Part shown: positions 34,401-44,038 of the stretch, one piece after another
Layout of the letters: each line of letters opens with the position of its first letter
Position numbering within the stretch: position 1 is the first letter of the stretch
Source: an uncultured Erythrobacter sp.
Lineage (GTDB): Bacteria; Pseudomonadota; Alphaproteobacteria; Sphingomonadales; Sphingomonadaceae
Reading direction: 5' to 3'
Length of the DNA stretch: 64,000 nucleotides
NCBI GenBank assembly: GCA_947503275.1
Contig: CANNCZ010000002.1
Span: 124,001-188,000, forward strand
Position numbers and translations under genes: made by a program
The notes under the pieces: model-generated
Database searches by the model: none
Seen by the model: only the letters and a program-made list of their open reading frames with translations
Told to the model about the DNA's origin: nothing

Positions 34401-37393
34401 GTCATGCAGCTCCTCATCGCTTCAATTCCCGCTTTTTGCGTCTCGATTTCGTCACGGATATCCGCCACTGATCGCTCGCCCTTGCCATCGCCAAGATCGA
34501 ACAAATCGCCGGTTGTGTTTTGGGTATCGAATAGGCCGCCATCGGCACCTGGTGCGCGTTGCGGCGCGTCGGCTTTCTTGCGGCCTTCGGTTTTGAGCTC
34601 GAGCTCTACGCGGCTTTGCTCGCGCGTCGGCGCGGCAAAGTCGGCTTGCTCGTTGATATCGTGCCAAACGCTGTCGGTGGTCGCACGGATGCCATCGCCG
34701 TTTGCTTCCGCAAATCGGGGGTCAGGTTCTGGCGGTAAATTGGAGTGATCAAACCGCGATCGTGCGGCCTCGATCGCGTCTAGGTCTGTTGCCCTCGGAT
34801 CATCCGATCCGCGCCCCGCATCCGGCTCGCCGTCCGCGCGGCTTTCTTGCGCAGCTCTTCGCTCGCTTTTGGATCTTTCGCCAATGCCTGCATCTGCGCC
34901 AGGGCGGGCCACTCGCTCTTCGAAAAGTCTGTCGAGCTCATTTTGCCAGAAGGGATCCCACGGGTCATAATACGCATTCTCCTGCGCCAATTCCTCTTTG
35001 ATTGCAAGCGCCAGCGTGTCCTCGTAATCTTCCCGCACGGCCATGGCGATTGCGTGTTCTGGCAAAAACGCTTCGCCGCTTTGATACAGCTCGGCGGCGC
35101 GATCTAGGAATTCTGCATCGAGGTCGGCGGCATCATTGCCAAAATCGATCCAGGCTTGCTCAAAGTCTGCGCGCAAATTTGCTGTCGCGGCGTCATCGCC
35201 CGCCTCACCACGAACAAACCCGCCGTAAATTTCTTCGGTGGATCCTCGCAGATTGTAATCGCCCAAGCGGTCCCAATCATCTTCACGGTAGCGCGGCACG
35301 CCGGCTAACTCTTCATCGATCGCCTCGAGCAACAAGCCTGGCGTATTGAGTAAATCATCATAGCCTTGCTCTTGCGCACCGCGTAGCTCTGGAAAATACC
35401 CAGCTTCGCGCGCCGCATTGAATGCCACATCAAGGCCAAAGTCACCTTCACCGGACAGGCCATTGCCGGCGTCTCCGCGTTCGGTCGCGCGAATGACATT
35501 TTGACCCAACCGCTTGTCGGCGGTTCGGATCCCGCGCGCTTGGAGCTCGCCGCCAAAATCATTCAAGCCGCCGCGCTCTGCCAAGAATTCAATAAGCGTG
35601 CGCGGGCGCTTTGTGTTTGCGGCATTGTTTGGATTTGCGCGCCGGCGCATGAAGTTGCCGGTTTGACTATTTCGGGCGAGCTCTCCGCGATCGACGAGCT
35701 GGTCAAGCGCAGCGCGCACTGCGACCGGATTGCTACCCAGCTCTTCGGATAGCGTTTCGAGCTGGTTTAGCGATCGTCGCGAACCGGCGATGATATCACG
35801 CAAAGGATCCATCAACGGCCCGACTTCACCGCCGCCATCTTCGATGAGTTGCTGGGTTGGCCGCACCGCGTCCAAATCTGGATCGCGCACCGCAATATCG
35901 GGCGTGTCGATAATGGGCGCAGGGCTTGTCTCTCCCGCATCCCCCACTTTGCCGCGAATGATTGCAAGCGCTTCGCCCACAGTTTTGCCGCCGCCAAGAT
36001 ATGTCGGGTTTTGGCGAACGGCCTGCCGTGAGAAAAACTGCGCCACTAGCAGATTTGGATCTGCCTCTAGCAATTCGACCGCTTTTTGTGGGCCCGCAAA
36101 ATGCGCAATATAGAGGTTGCCGGCATCGCGCTGAAAGCCCGCGCGGGACAGAACCGCACCGTTTTCATCAAGCAGGCGATCCATAAGTCGCTCTTGCACG
36201 TCAACGTCAAATCGATTGTTCGACCAGGCGCGATCGGCGGCCGCGCTGCCGACGCCATAAACCCTGCGATAAAGCGACTTGAATGTGCTTTCGATAAATT
36301 GATAACGGCCCGATGCAGACGAACCAAGCCGGTTGGTCACAGTGTCATCGCCGTTACTTTCCGGCCCACGGATCGCCGCTTTGATCGCATCACGGCCTTG
36401 CACCGGTTCAACCGGCCCGCGCGGTGCGGGCGAACCGGTTGCCTCCACCAACTCTGACGTGGTGGGAATTCTGTTTTGATTAAGCGCGCGCAAAGCCGCT
36501 TCCATGCGCGCAAAATGCGTGTCGGTGCCCTCGATCGTGCGAACAAACGGGCTGCTCTCTTCGATATCGGCCGTGCGCGTCATCACATGCAACGCCGCTT
36601 CCTGTTCGGGCGTGCGCAGCTGCTCTGGAACCAACTGCCGAAACGCGTCTGCGAATTCGCGATTGGAAGCATTCGGGTCTAGCCGGCTGACCTGTTCGCC
36701 GATTGCGCGCGCGGCCGGCGCTGCACCCTCAACAGTCCCGCGCAAAAGACCGGAGCCGATGCCAGCAAACGTCACATTGAGCGCGCCCTCTTCAAGCGTC
36801 AAATCACGCCGGCCCAAAGCTTCACGCTGGGCTTGCACACCAGGTTGCAAAGCCAGCTCAACACCCGCACCGATCGCGGCTTCGGTCAAAACTTTTTGCC
36901 CGATTGTGCGACCAAACCCACCAAGCGGCAGACTGTAAAGGTTGATTGGATCAGTCATCGCGCCGCCAAGGCCGCCGATCAATTGCGGTGCAAGGCTGCC
37001 TCGCTCCGATCGACCTTCGGCCGCTTCGACTTGCTCGCGGTATGTCTGCAAGGCGCTGGCTTCGAACTCTTCGCGTGAGCTGGGCAATTCTGTGAAGTTG
37101 CCCTTTGCCTGCTCTTCGCGAATTGCCGCCCAAATACCGTTATAGTTGAAGGTGCCGCCACGATTGCCGATTACCAGCTGGCGGATATCATATCCGCGCT
37201 CTTGCAAAGGCTCAATCAACGGATCGTATGCGTCATCGAGCACTTCTGCATTATTGGCGGTTGTGTCAGCTTGCCCGATTAGAAACCCGTCCGCGATTTG
37301 CTGTGACCATGGCGGCGCGTCGCGTGTGTCGCCTTGCTCGGCTTCACGGCCGCGCACCGTTTGCGGGTTGTATGTCAGAGGCGGGCCGCTCAT
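34397..37393 (-). CDS. Internal virion protein with transglycosylase-like domain
   Basis: A 998-residue ejection protein. Residues about 335-470 contain a lysozyme/SLT-like domain: GPESNGDD with a candidate catalytic Glu at 345, then SSASGRYQFIESTFKSL, the usual G.YQF....W/F motif. It would locally open peptidoglycan during DNA entry, as T7 gp16 does. N-terminal residues 130-220 are Gly/Ala-rich with possible membrane-active helices (LIGGLGGAMTDPINLYSLPLGG). The C-terminal 500 residues are acidic and probably coiled. Confidence 0.8.
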   Translation of the reverse strand: MSGPPLTYNPQTVRGREAEQGDTRDAPPWSQQIADGFLIGQADTTANNAEVLDDAYDPLIEPLQERGYDIRQLVIGNRGGTFNYNGIWAAIREEQAKGNFTELPSSREEFEASALQTYREQVEAAEGRSERGSLAPQLIGGLGGAMTDPINLYSLPLGGFGRTIGQKVLTEAAIGAGVELALQPGVQAQREALGRRDLTLEEGALNVTFAGIGSGLLRGTVEGAAPAARAIGEQVSRLDPNASNREFADAFRQLVPEQLRTPEQEAALHVMTRTADIEESSPFVRTIEGTDTHFARMEAALRALNQNRIPTTSELVEATGSPAPRGPVEPVQGRDAIKAAIRGPESNGDDTVTNRLGSSASGRYQFIESTFKSLYRRVYGVGSAAADRAWSNNRFDVDVQERLMDRLLDENGAVLSRAGFQRDAGNLYIAHFAGPQKAVELLEADPNLLVAQFFSRQAVRQNPTYLGGGKTVGEALAIIRGKVGDAGETSPAPIIDTPDIAVRDPDLDAVRPTQQLIEDGGGEVGPLMDPLRDIIAGSRRSLNQLETLSEELGSNPVAVRAALDQLVDRGELARNSQTGNFMRRRANPNNAANTKRPRTLIEFLAERGGLNDFGGELQARGIRTADKRLGQNVIRATERGDAGNGLSGEGDFGLDVAFNAAREAGYFPELRGAQEQGYDDLLNTPGLLLEAIDEELAGVPRYREDDWDRLGDYNLRGSTEEIYGGFVRGEAGDDAATANLRADFEQAWIDFGNDAADLDAEFLDRAAELYQSGEAFLPEHAIAMAVREDYEDTLALAIKEELAQENAYYDPWDPFWQNELDRLFEERVARPGADAGIGERSKSERRAAQESRADGEPDAGRGSDDPRATDLDAIEAARSRFDHSNLPPEPDPRFAEANGDGIRATTDSVWHDINEQADFAAPTREQSRVELELKTEGRKKADAPQRAPGADGGLFDTQNTTGDLFDLGDGKGERSVADIRDEIETQKAGIEAMRSCMT

Positions 37394-39348
37394 CGCGCGC
37401 GCACCGTGATCGTATAAATCGAGCCGCTTTGGCGGCGAACGGGATTGCCACTGCCAGTGTGGAATTCATAAAGGTCAGGACCGACGCGCACCGGATAGGC
37501 ACGCGACAGCCTGGCGGGCGATCCATCGGGGTTTACAGGTGGATTGTCGCTCTCGCGTGCTATTCGCACTGCCTCATTCGCAAATCCGCGCAGACTGACG
37601 CCTTCGGGCAATAGAAAGCTGCGCTCTCCCCAAACCGCAATCCCGCCTCGCTGGTCCGCTCCGCGCCCTTCGGCCCCCAAAACATAGTTGATCGCCTCGG
37701 CATATCGCTCTTCGTTCCATTGACCATCGCTGCGCTCGATCGCGCCGGCCATCATTTGCTGCGCCGTGACAGCAATGGCTTCGCGCTGGTCGTAAGGAAC
37801 TGCGCGCAGCGCTTCATCAAGCCCAGTCCGACCGGCCATCATCACTTCGCGCGGATTTCGCGCCGGATCTGCTAAGCGGTCCTCAAGAAACTTGGAATTG
37901 TCTTGCAGGATCTCGCGCCCGCGCATCGCCGTCGTCCGCTGGCTTCGGTTCAATGTCGCGATGATCGGCAAGGTTCGATCCTGTGGATCCATTTGCGCCG
38001 CCGCTGCCATTGCCTGTGAAGGCTGAAAATTGCTTAGCAAATCCAGCACTTCCTCGCGCCCATTCGCCCCACTGTCGAAAATCCGACTAAGTGCCTGGGC
38101 CTCGGTTCGGCTCAGTGGCGAAACCGGCATTCCCTCTGCGGTGCGCGCCGCTGCCCATTGCCCTCTGGCAAGCAAGGATGCTGGATCGCCAAAATCAATC
38201 GGCGGGGGTGCGCCAGATCCTCCACGCTCGATGGCTTGACCAACTGGATCGCGTTCTTCTTCGGCCGCCCATCCGCTAGAATTGCGCCGCAAAAAGTCGA
38301 GCTCGCGCGTTTCCAATTCAGAGCGGCTTTCTTTGCCGGCCAAAACCGTCAGTCGTTGTTCGCGCTGCACGGCCGTTGCATTAGCGGGGCCCCAAATTTT
38401 GACGAACCCGGTATCCGCTTGCAGATCGCGCAATTCCTCCACGCGGCTTGCATCGCCGATCGCCTGCGCCGCTGCGATAAACGGTTCGAATTCGGCGGGA
38501 TCATCATAGAACCCGTTGCCCTGGCGCTGTTGGAAATAGCTGATTTGTTCACGCAGCTGCGCCTGTTGTTCCGCAGCTTCGCGGCGTTGCTGCGCCTGAA
38601 TGCGCCGAATTTCAACATCGGTGCCATTGCGCAAAACTTCCGTTTGATCGCCTTTCAGAACACCATCAAACGCACCGCTATCGATCAATGCCTGGGCCGC
38701 GACAGGATCCCGGTCTGTCATCCCGCGAATATAGGCAACCGCAAGCCGTTGTTCGGTTTCCTCGATCAACCCTTCCCTGATTTCATCCGATACCGACAGG
38801 CCACCAATGCCGTCCATCGCCATCGCCAATTCGTCACGATATTCTGTCGGCGTTTGTAACCGGCGCACTCGCCCTTCGGCGATACCCAAGCTGTCCTGAT
38901 AGCCATCGATGGCAATTTCCGCTTGGCGTCCTTCCTCCCATAACGCTTCGCGCGTGCGGTATCTGCTGCCCCATTCGCCCAATGTGCCGCGCGCGCGCTG
39001 TTTCAATTGCTCGCTACTCAGCCGGCCGATCAATTCATCTTCGCGCACCGCCCAGCTTTCACCCAACCCACGCGCATGGCCCGGATCATCGCTTTGGCGG
39101 CTATCATCGGCAAGCAGTGTGAATTCTTCGCGCGACTTGGCGAACCCTTGCTGAAACTGGCTCCACTCGGCGTTTTCGCGCAGCCCACGCTCTAAGCGTT
39201 CCGTTTCCAGATTTTCTTGATTAAGGACGTTGCCGGCCTGCTCTAAAGCAGCGCCGACGCCGGCACCGAAACTTGCCGCCGAAACGCTGGGTGCAGCTGC
39301 TCCCGCTTGTGGCGCTACTCGCCTGGTATAACCGCGCTCATCAACCAC
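37390..39348 (-). CDS. Internal virion protein, helical
   Basis: A 652-residue soluble, highly charged helical protein (AEQQAQLREQISYFQQRQG and similar). It starts with an Ala/Gly-rich stretch (SVSAASFGAGVGAALEQAGNVL) that is common at the N-terminus of podovirus and BPP-1-like internal core proteins. It lies between the Gp14-like protein and the transglycosylase protein, overlapping them by 8 and 4 nt. The role is probably in the internal core or ejection tube; no domain is recognised with confidence. Confidence 0.7.
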   Translation of the reverse strand: MVDERGYTRRVAPQAGAAAPSVSAASFGAGVGAALEQAGNVLNQENLETERLERGLRENAEWSQFQQGFAKSREEFTLLADDSRQSDDPGHARGLGESWAVREDELIGRLSSEQLKQRARGTLGEWGSRYRTREALWEEGRQAEIAIDGYQDSLGIAEGRVRRLQTPTEYRDELAMAMDGIGGLSVSDEIREGLIEETEQRLAVAYIRGMTDRDPVAAQALIDSGAFDGVLKGDQTEVLRNGTDVEIRRIQAQQRREAAEQQAQLREQISYFQQRQGNGFYDDPAEFEPFIAAAQAIGDASRVEELRDLQADTGFVKIWGPANATAVQREQRLTVLAGKESRSELETRELDFLRRNSSGWAAEEERDPVGQAIERGGSGAPPPIDFGDPASLLARGQWAAARTAEGMPVSPLSRTEAQALSRIFDSGANGREEVLDLLSNFQPSQAMAAAAQMDPQDRTLPIIATLNRSQRTTAMRGREILQDNSKFLEDRLADPARNPREVMMAGRTGLDEALRAVPYDQREAIAVTAQQMMAGAIERSDGQWNEERYAEAINYVLGAEGRGADQRGGIAVWGERSFLLPEGVSLRGFANEAVRIARESDNPPVNPDGSPARLSRAYPVRVGPDLYEFHTGSGNPVRRQSGSIYTITVRAR

Positions 39349-39778
39349 CGGCTAGGCGCTCCTGCGCCCAATCGCTGCGCATTTTCAGATAGCTTGATCC
39401 CGCGCCAAGGACGCCAGAAAGCAACCCGAATTCACCTTCGCGCTCGGCGTCATCAGCGCCCGTTTCGAGCGCTCGCGCGCGCAAGCGACCAGTGCGCCGC
39501 AACTCCATCACATCGAGCGCGCCCTCAACCTGACTTTCACGCAACGCATCGAGCGCGGATCCTGTGCCACCTTCTAAGCCGTTCGAAACTTGTGCCGCGA
39601 GCTGCTCCCCGATTTGCCGGCGCACATCGTCTTTGGTCGCGCGGATCTCCGCTTCTGTCGCGCGGCGCTCTTCGCTGGCTTGTTGCCTGGCCCGCGCGGC
39701 ATTGGCATTGCCGGCCGACAGACCAGCAACGCCTTGAAATAGTGGCCCTGCGATGGCTAAAAATGGTGCCGCTTGCAT
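39341..39778 (-). CDS. Small internal virion protein, Gp14-like
   Basis: A 145-residue protein with a hydrophobic N-terminus (AAPFLAIAGPLFQGVAGLSAG) followed by a long Arg/Glu-rich helix (ARQQASEERRATEAEIRATKDDVRRQIG). This matches the form of podovirus inner-core proteins such as T7 gp14 that cross the outer membrane during ejection. The start at 39778 gives TGATG coupling with the upstream stop, and GGAG is well spaced; an ATG two codons upstream (39784) is also possible. Confidence 0.7.
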   Translation of the reverse strand: MQAAPFLAIAGPLFQGVAGLSAGNANAARARQQASEERRATEAEIRATKDDVRRQIGEQLAAQVSNGLEGGTGSALDALRESQVEGALDVMELRRTGRLRARALETGADDAEREGEFGLLSGVLGAGSSYLKMRSDWAQERLAGG

Positions 39779-40314
39779 CAGCATTTCTCCATCGGGAAAC
39801 GCTCAAACAGCATGTAACTCTCAGACGCGAAACCAAGCTTGCGCATCACATGCGCAGGCTCGAAAGTCAGCATTTGAGCAAGCCGGCATTCAGGGGTTGG
39901 ATCCGCCATCACAGCTTTGCAAAGCGCATCGCCTTGCAACTGCATTTCGTAGCCATCGATATCGACCGTGAACAGCTCAGCTTCGGCGCATTTGGCGATG
40001 AGCTCGACCCGCTCTAGGCCACAATCATCAATCTGCCGGCGCATGAACCGCGTAAGCGGCAAATGATCTTCACCAATAGGCGATGACAGTAGCGCCCACG
40101 CCACGCCCTGTTTGCCTGGAAACGTCTCATTGATACCAACACAGGCCAGGATCGATCCGTCATCACGCCGCGCACACCACGCGATCGCTTGATCCGCCAA
40201 ATGTGCGGCGCTCTCGTAGTCGACTTCGGCAGACTGCCCCAGCCACATGACCTGGCTGTCCTGTGCCTCAATATCCAGCAAGTCGCGCGCTTCAAGGCGT
40301 TCCGGCTCACGCAT
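39778..40314 (-). CDS. Gp13-like (DUF2833) phage protein, GNAT-like fold
   Basis: A 178-residue protein resembling the T7 Gp13 family, which has acetyltransferase-like architecture and helps virion assembly. Recognisable stretches are DQAIAWCARRDDGSILACVGI, GVAWALLSSPIG and AHVMRKLGFASESYMLFER, the last resembling the C-terminal GNAT strand-helix. The start at 40314 overlaps the tail-tubular gene end by 8 nt; the longer ORF-track start lies within that gene. It occurs exactly between TTB-like and Gp14-like genes, as in T7-type order. Confidence 0.7.
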   Translation of the reverse strand: MREPERLEARDLLDIEAQDSQVMWLGQSAEVDYESAAHLADQAIAWCARRDDGSILACVGINETFPGKQGVAWALLSSPIGEDHLPLTRFMRRQIDDCGLERVELIAKCAEAELFTVDIDGYEMQLQGDALCKAVMADPTPECRLAQMLTFEPAHVMRKLGFASESYMLFERFPMEKC

Positions 40315-42550
40315 CTGAGTTACTTTCCTCAATGTTCTGGACGACAAGCGCGATCGTTGCCGGCAAGGGATCATCGCTGCGCCAGGTGATCCGACCGTCA
40401 CGGTCAAATGTGCTGTCGATCAACGCTTCGATATCGCCGTCAACCAGTGGGATTTGCTGATCCATGGACTGCCCTGCGCGGCGCAAGATGAGCTCTTCCG
40501 GTGTTGACTGATCGATGGCCTGACTTTTCAAACCCAACGTCTCTAGGACGCGAACAATCGTCTTCGTTGCGCGCTGACGCAGCCCAACAAGACTTGGCTG
40601 ACGGTCGCGCGGTTCTGGACGCATACTGCGTGCAATCGCCGAGTAGCCAAGGCCAACAACCAGCGTGTAATCGTCTTCGGGAACATCACCTTGCGGCAAC
40701 GTCACCTCCCCTTGCGCACTCACAGTGACGCTTGGAATAACGACACCGCCAGCCAATATTGCGACGTCTTGCCCTGCAAAATGCTCAAAACCACTGAACT
40801 GGAAGCTTCCGCCGCTCGCCTCGATGCGGGTGCCGCCATCGACGTAAAAGCTTTCCTGTGTCGGTGTGCCGAGCTCGCGCCAGGCGGTTTGCCGCCAAAC
40901 CTCTTTGACTGTTTGCCCGGCGCTATTTTCGCGCTCGATCAACGCCCATAAATCTTCGGTTTTGCCGTTGCTGTTTACAGCGCTAACGATCGACAAAGCG
41001 CGCGCACCGCCGCCCAAAATCCAACGCGTGAAGCCGCTAATATCCGCCCGCGTTTTGGCATGGCAAATAACCTTGCCATCGCCGCGCAGACCAAATCCAA
41101 ACGCGTGGGGCACTTGCTGCCGCGCCAGCTGCACAATGCGTTCACGGGTGATTTCGCGGCTTGTCGCATTCAGATCTTTGGCATCGTAGCGATCGCGCCC
41201 AAAATCATAATCAGCTGCGCGGATCCGCCGCCCGCCCCGCTCCACAAACAGCGTTTCGGTGCCTTGCTTGACGGGAAAGACTTGCTCGCTGCCGTAAAAA
41301 CTCTGCTCTTCGGCTTCGATATTCGTGCCTGAAAACGCCTCGCTGCTATTGAGCGGCCGGATCGCCATTTCAACTGAGGGCGTGCCGACCAAAAGGCCGC
41401 GATCATTGCTGATCCAAAGCGGCTGATCAACAAAGCCCACCGTGCGGCGAAACGCCAAGTCAGTCGCACGCAAACCGCCGTCTGTGAACTGCGACCAATT
41501 GACCCGGCCGCCGCCAAAATCGCCGCTAACCGATCCAAAAACATCAAGCGGCGTCACATGGATCAACCGCCCAAACTTGATGGTCACAAGGCTTGGCCAA
41601 CCCTCGGCTTCGCTGAACGCCTGATGCGCCCATTTGTAAGTCGCAACACTTGTGAGGCTATCGGGCAGACGGCGCAGAACGGTGGCTTGCGCAGAATTTG
41701 CACTTGCAACGCTGGTGATTTGCGCAACGCCGAACAGACCGTGAAGATGCGTCCATTTGACACCGAACGGGCCTTTGTCATTGAGCAAATCTTTCTTCAA
41801 TTGCCCGTCGAAATAACTGCCCTCTGTGTGTTCAGGCTCAACAGATCCCGTGGTGCCGGCCGTGGCAGCCTGATAGACATTGCCGCGATTGCGCACTTTG
41901 TCGCCGATCGCCACGTCTTTCATTCCGCCTTCCCACTGGGTGATATTGGCGAAGTCTTTGGCCTCGAGGCGAATGAGAGCGCCCACATGACCATCTGCAA
42001 AACCTGCATTCCCGCTCAGCGTGATATTGCCGATTACACCGCTCGCGCTGACAACTCGGCTTTCGTCCGAATTGGTATCAAGAAACGGGCCGTTCTGATT
42101 GTCGATCGTCTCGAATGTGAACGTACTCGGCGTGTCTCTACGCAGGGCGCTTGGCGGGTGTTTTTCATGGGCAAGATAGAGCCGATCAAAACTCTGATGG
42201 CTCGACACAAATGGCACATCTGAAACCGTGTAAGGCGTAGCCACCACAAATGGCGCATCTGGAGCCGAAAGCAACGGTGCCTCATTGGTATAGAACCGAA
42301 GCGTCTGCTCCCCCCATTCCAACACATATTCTTGCGTGATCGACGGCCGAAAGGCCGTAAGCCATGCGGCGGTGTCATCGGCAGACCCCACCCGCTCAAA
42401 GCCTTGGCGTTTGACCAATGGCCCTTCGTTGATGGCAACCCAATTTTCACACGTAGCGAGGCCGAACGCGTATTGCTCCGTGTCAATCCGACCATCCAGG
42501 TGCGGATCGAGCTCGCCGGCCATAAAGCCGGTCTGAATGTGCCGGCGCAT
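40307..42550 (-). CDS. Tail tubular protein B-like (nozzle) protein
   Basis: A 747-residue beta-rich protein that would form the tail nozzle of a short-tailed phage. The N-terminus (TGFMAGELDPHLDGRIDTEQYAFGLATCENWVAINEGPLVKRQGFERV) is the standard opening of podovirus stabilisation/nozzle proteins: fall-through FxxGExxP.L.gR.D...Y..g...c.N....p.G...RRpG. It directly follows the TTA-like gene with the stop TAG abutting the ATG. The remainder contains several EYVLEWGEQTLRFYTN-like strand segments typical of the family. Confidence 0.85.
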   Translation of the reverse strand: MRRHIQTGFMAGELDPHLDGRIDTEQYAFGLATCENWVAINEGPLVKRQGFERVGSADDTAAWLTAFRPSITQEYVLEWGEQTLRFYTNEAPLLSAPDAPFVVATPYTVSDVPFVSSHQSFDRLYLAHEKHPPSALRRDTPSTFTFETIDNQNGPFLDTNSDESRVVSASGVIGNITLSGNAGFADGHVGALIRLEAKDFANITQWEGGMKDVAIGDKVRNRGNVYQAATAGTTGSVEPEHTEGSYFDGQLKKDLLNDKGPFGVKWTHLHGLFGVAQITSVASANSAQATVLRRLPDSLTSVATYKWAHQAFSEAEGWPSLVTIKFGRLIHVTPLDVFGSVSGDFGGGRVNWSQFTDGGLRATDLAFRRTVGFVDQPLWISNDRGLLVGTPSVEMAIRPLNSSEAFSGTNIEAEEQSFYGSEQVFPVKQGTETLFVERGGRRIRAADYDFGRDRYDAKDLNATSREITRERIVQLARQQVPHAFGFGLRGDGKVICHAKTRADISGFTRWILGGGARALSIVSAVNSNGKTEDLWALIERENSAGQTVKEVWRQTAWRELGTPTQESFYVDGGTRIEASGGSFQFSGFEHFAGQDVAILAGGVVIPSVTVSAQGEVTLPQGDVPEDDYTLVVGLGYSAIARSMRPEPRDRQPSLVGLRQRATKTIVRVLETLGLKSQAIDQSTPEELILRRAGQSMDQQIPLVDGDIEALIDSTFDRDGRITWRSDDPLPATIALVVQNIEESNSDA

Positions 42551-43180
42551 CTACCACCACCCCGCTGCGCCAAAGCCGTATTCAGCGCTTGGATATTGGC
42601 TTGCTGAGCCGTGGTATCGACTTGTGATCCAGCTTCCATCCGCTTGCTCGATAGGCGGATTTTCCATCGCATCGCTCATCCGCGCATTTTTCAACTCGGC
42701 TTGATATTCCTGGAACGTCTGATCTTTGCGGAAAGAACTGCCTGCAATCCGGTTGCCCATCGCACACGCAAGCCGCAAGGCGAACGCTTTGGCAAAAAGC
42801 GGGTCAAATTCGCTCGGCTCTTCGATATCCGCCAGATACCGGATCTTGAGCGGCGCATCGTTGTTCGCGTGAATAGCGCGGCCCTCGAGCTGCCAATGAT
42901 CGCGGTGCAAATCGTGCACTTCGATCAATTTGAGGCAATCGCCTGGCAAGCCAAACTTCGCATTATAGCCGTGTTTTGGCTCTTCGCTCAGCGCGGGTAG
43001 GTTCGCGCGCTTTATTGCAAAATTCCATGCGCCATCACGCAACGCCGCCAGGCGCTCAATGTCCCATACCGATGCGACCAAACGACCCAAAACCGTGTCT
43101 TCAGATGGATCGTTCAGACGCGCAGAAGTGCCAACCGTTATGGCGGCACTATTAGCGATCGAGACATAGGTGATTGACAA
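42551..43180 (-). CDS. Tail tubular protein A-like head-tail adaptor
   Basis: A 209-residue adaptor that would sit under the portal. Sequence features fit TTA-like proteins: an Asn/Ala-rich start, RDGAWNFAIKRANLPALSEE, YNAKFGLPGDCLKLIEV and a C-terminal helix FAKAFALRLACAMGNRIAG. The start codon is TTG, with AGGAG nine bases upstream; no ATG is available nearby. It precedes the nozzle gene, as in T7-type order. Confidence 0.78.
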   Translation of the reverse strand: MSITYVSIANSAAITVGTSARLNDPSEDTVLGRLVASVWDIERLAALRDGAWNFAIKRANLPALSEEPKHGYNAKFGLPGDCLKLIEVHDLHRDHWQLEGRAIHANNDAPLKIRYLADIEEPSEFDPLFAKAFALRLACAMGNRIAGSSFRKDQTFQEYQAELKNARMSDAMENPPIEQADGSWITSRYHGSASQYPSAEYGFGAAGWW

Positions 43181-43201
43181 GTGGCCGGGCTCCTGCGCGG
43201 C

Positions 43202-43402
43202 TTACGCCGTTGGCGGCCAAGCTTCGGCAAGGATCTTTGCTTTGATCTTTTCCAAAGCGTGGATCACTTCGGCGCGGCCCATATTGGTGTTGTCGATATT
43301 GACGCTAATCGTGTCGGTTTGCGCTTCGGCCGTGCCGGCTGCGACGGTGATTTGCCCGCGATCCGTCATGCCATATTGCGCGCTGTATTTGTGACGTGGC
43401 AT
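43202..43402 (-). CDS. Small unknown phage structural-region protein
   Basis: A 66-residue protein (MPRHKYSAQYGMTDRGQIT start) located between the decoration-like protein and the TTA-like protein. It has a beta-like N-terminus (DTISVNIDNTNM) and a C-terminal helix (AEVIHALEKIKAKILAEA). The start at 43402 has GGGAG eleven bases upstream; the longer ORF-track start would cross a hairpin. Function is unknown. Confidence 0.6.
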   Translation of the reverse strand: MPRHKYSAQYGMTDRGQITVAAGTAEAQTDTISVNIDNTNMGRAEVIHALEKIKAKILAEAWPPTA

Positions 43403-43434
43403 CAATCTAACTCCCAGCGTCGGACGGTGTGTTA

Positions 43435-43469
43435 GGGAGCGCCGCGCCCGACAGAGAAACGGCGCTCCC
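43435..43469 (-). terminator. Hairpin between decoration-like gene and downstream structural genes
   Basis: GGGAGCGCCG and CGGCGCTCCC form a perfect 10-bp stem with a 15-nt loop in the 106-nt gap. No T-run follows on the minus strand, so it may be a leaky terminator or an mRNA-stabilising structure that favours capsid-gene expression over the downstream genes. Confidence 0.5.
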
Positions 43470-43508
43470 CTTTGCATTCCGGGGAACTGACAACCCGGAA
43501 ACAGTGGA

Positions 43509-43949
43509 TCAGCTGTAGCCGATCGTTTCGATCACAAATGACAGGTCAGTGCCGGCCGTGATCGATGCAACACCAATGGTCGCGATCAAATCTTCGGCTT
43601 CGCCTGGATCTTCCGCCATCGCCGCTGCGTTCACGCCAATTTCGGTCAGCTCGTTTGTCGCGGTCAATGTGGCACCATCGACATATTTGTCGGGATCATC
43701 GGCCGTGCCCACATCGATCGTGGACGTTCCCAGGCTTGTGGCCGTGACCAGCTGGACCGAAACCAGCTTGTGACCCGCTGGCTTCGTGCCCAGCGTCACG
43801 GTGTCGCCATTGGCCCATGCGGTGCCGGTGACTTTCGAATAGACGCTGCGCTGAACGCTCGCGCCAACTTCGCGGCCATCGGCCATTTTCGCTGGAATTT
43901 CGGTTCCGTCTGTGACGCCGACCAGCTGCTTTGGAGTGCGTGTTGCCAT
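43509..43949 (-). CDS. Putative capsid decoration protein
   Basis: A 146-residue, beta-rich, Thr/Ala/Gly-rich protein with no Cys (AWANGDTVTLGTKPAGHKLVSVQLVTATSLGTSTIDVGTADDPDKY). It follows the major capsid gene by 89 nt. Size, composition and position are those of head decoration or head-fibre proteins. No named family was recognised with certainty. The 89-nt gap to the capsid gene contains no gene. Confidence 0.6.
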   Translation of the reverse strand: MATRTPKQLVGVTDGTEIPAKMADGREVGASVQRSVYSKVTGTAWANGDTVTLGTKPAGHKLVSVQLVTATSLGTSTIDVGTADDPDKYVDGATLTATNELTEIGVNAAAMAEDPGEAEDLIATIGVASITAGTDLSFVIETIGYS

Positions 43950-44038
43950 GATTGGCTCCTATGCTTTGCTGCGGTGGCTAAGTGCAGCGAATGACTAGCC
44001 ATGGAAGCCGGGCGAGGATGAACTCGCCCGGCTCAGCG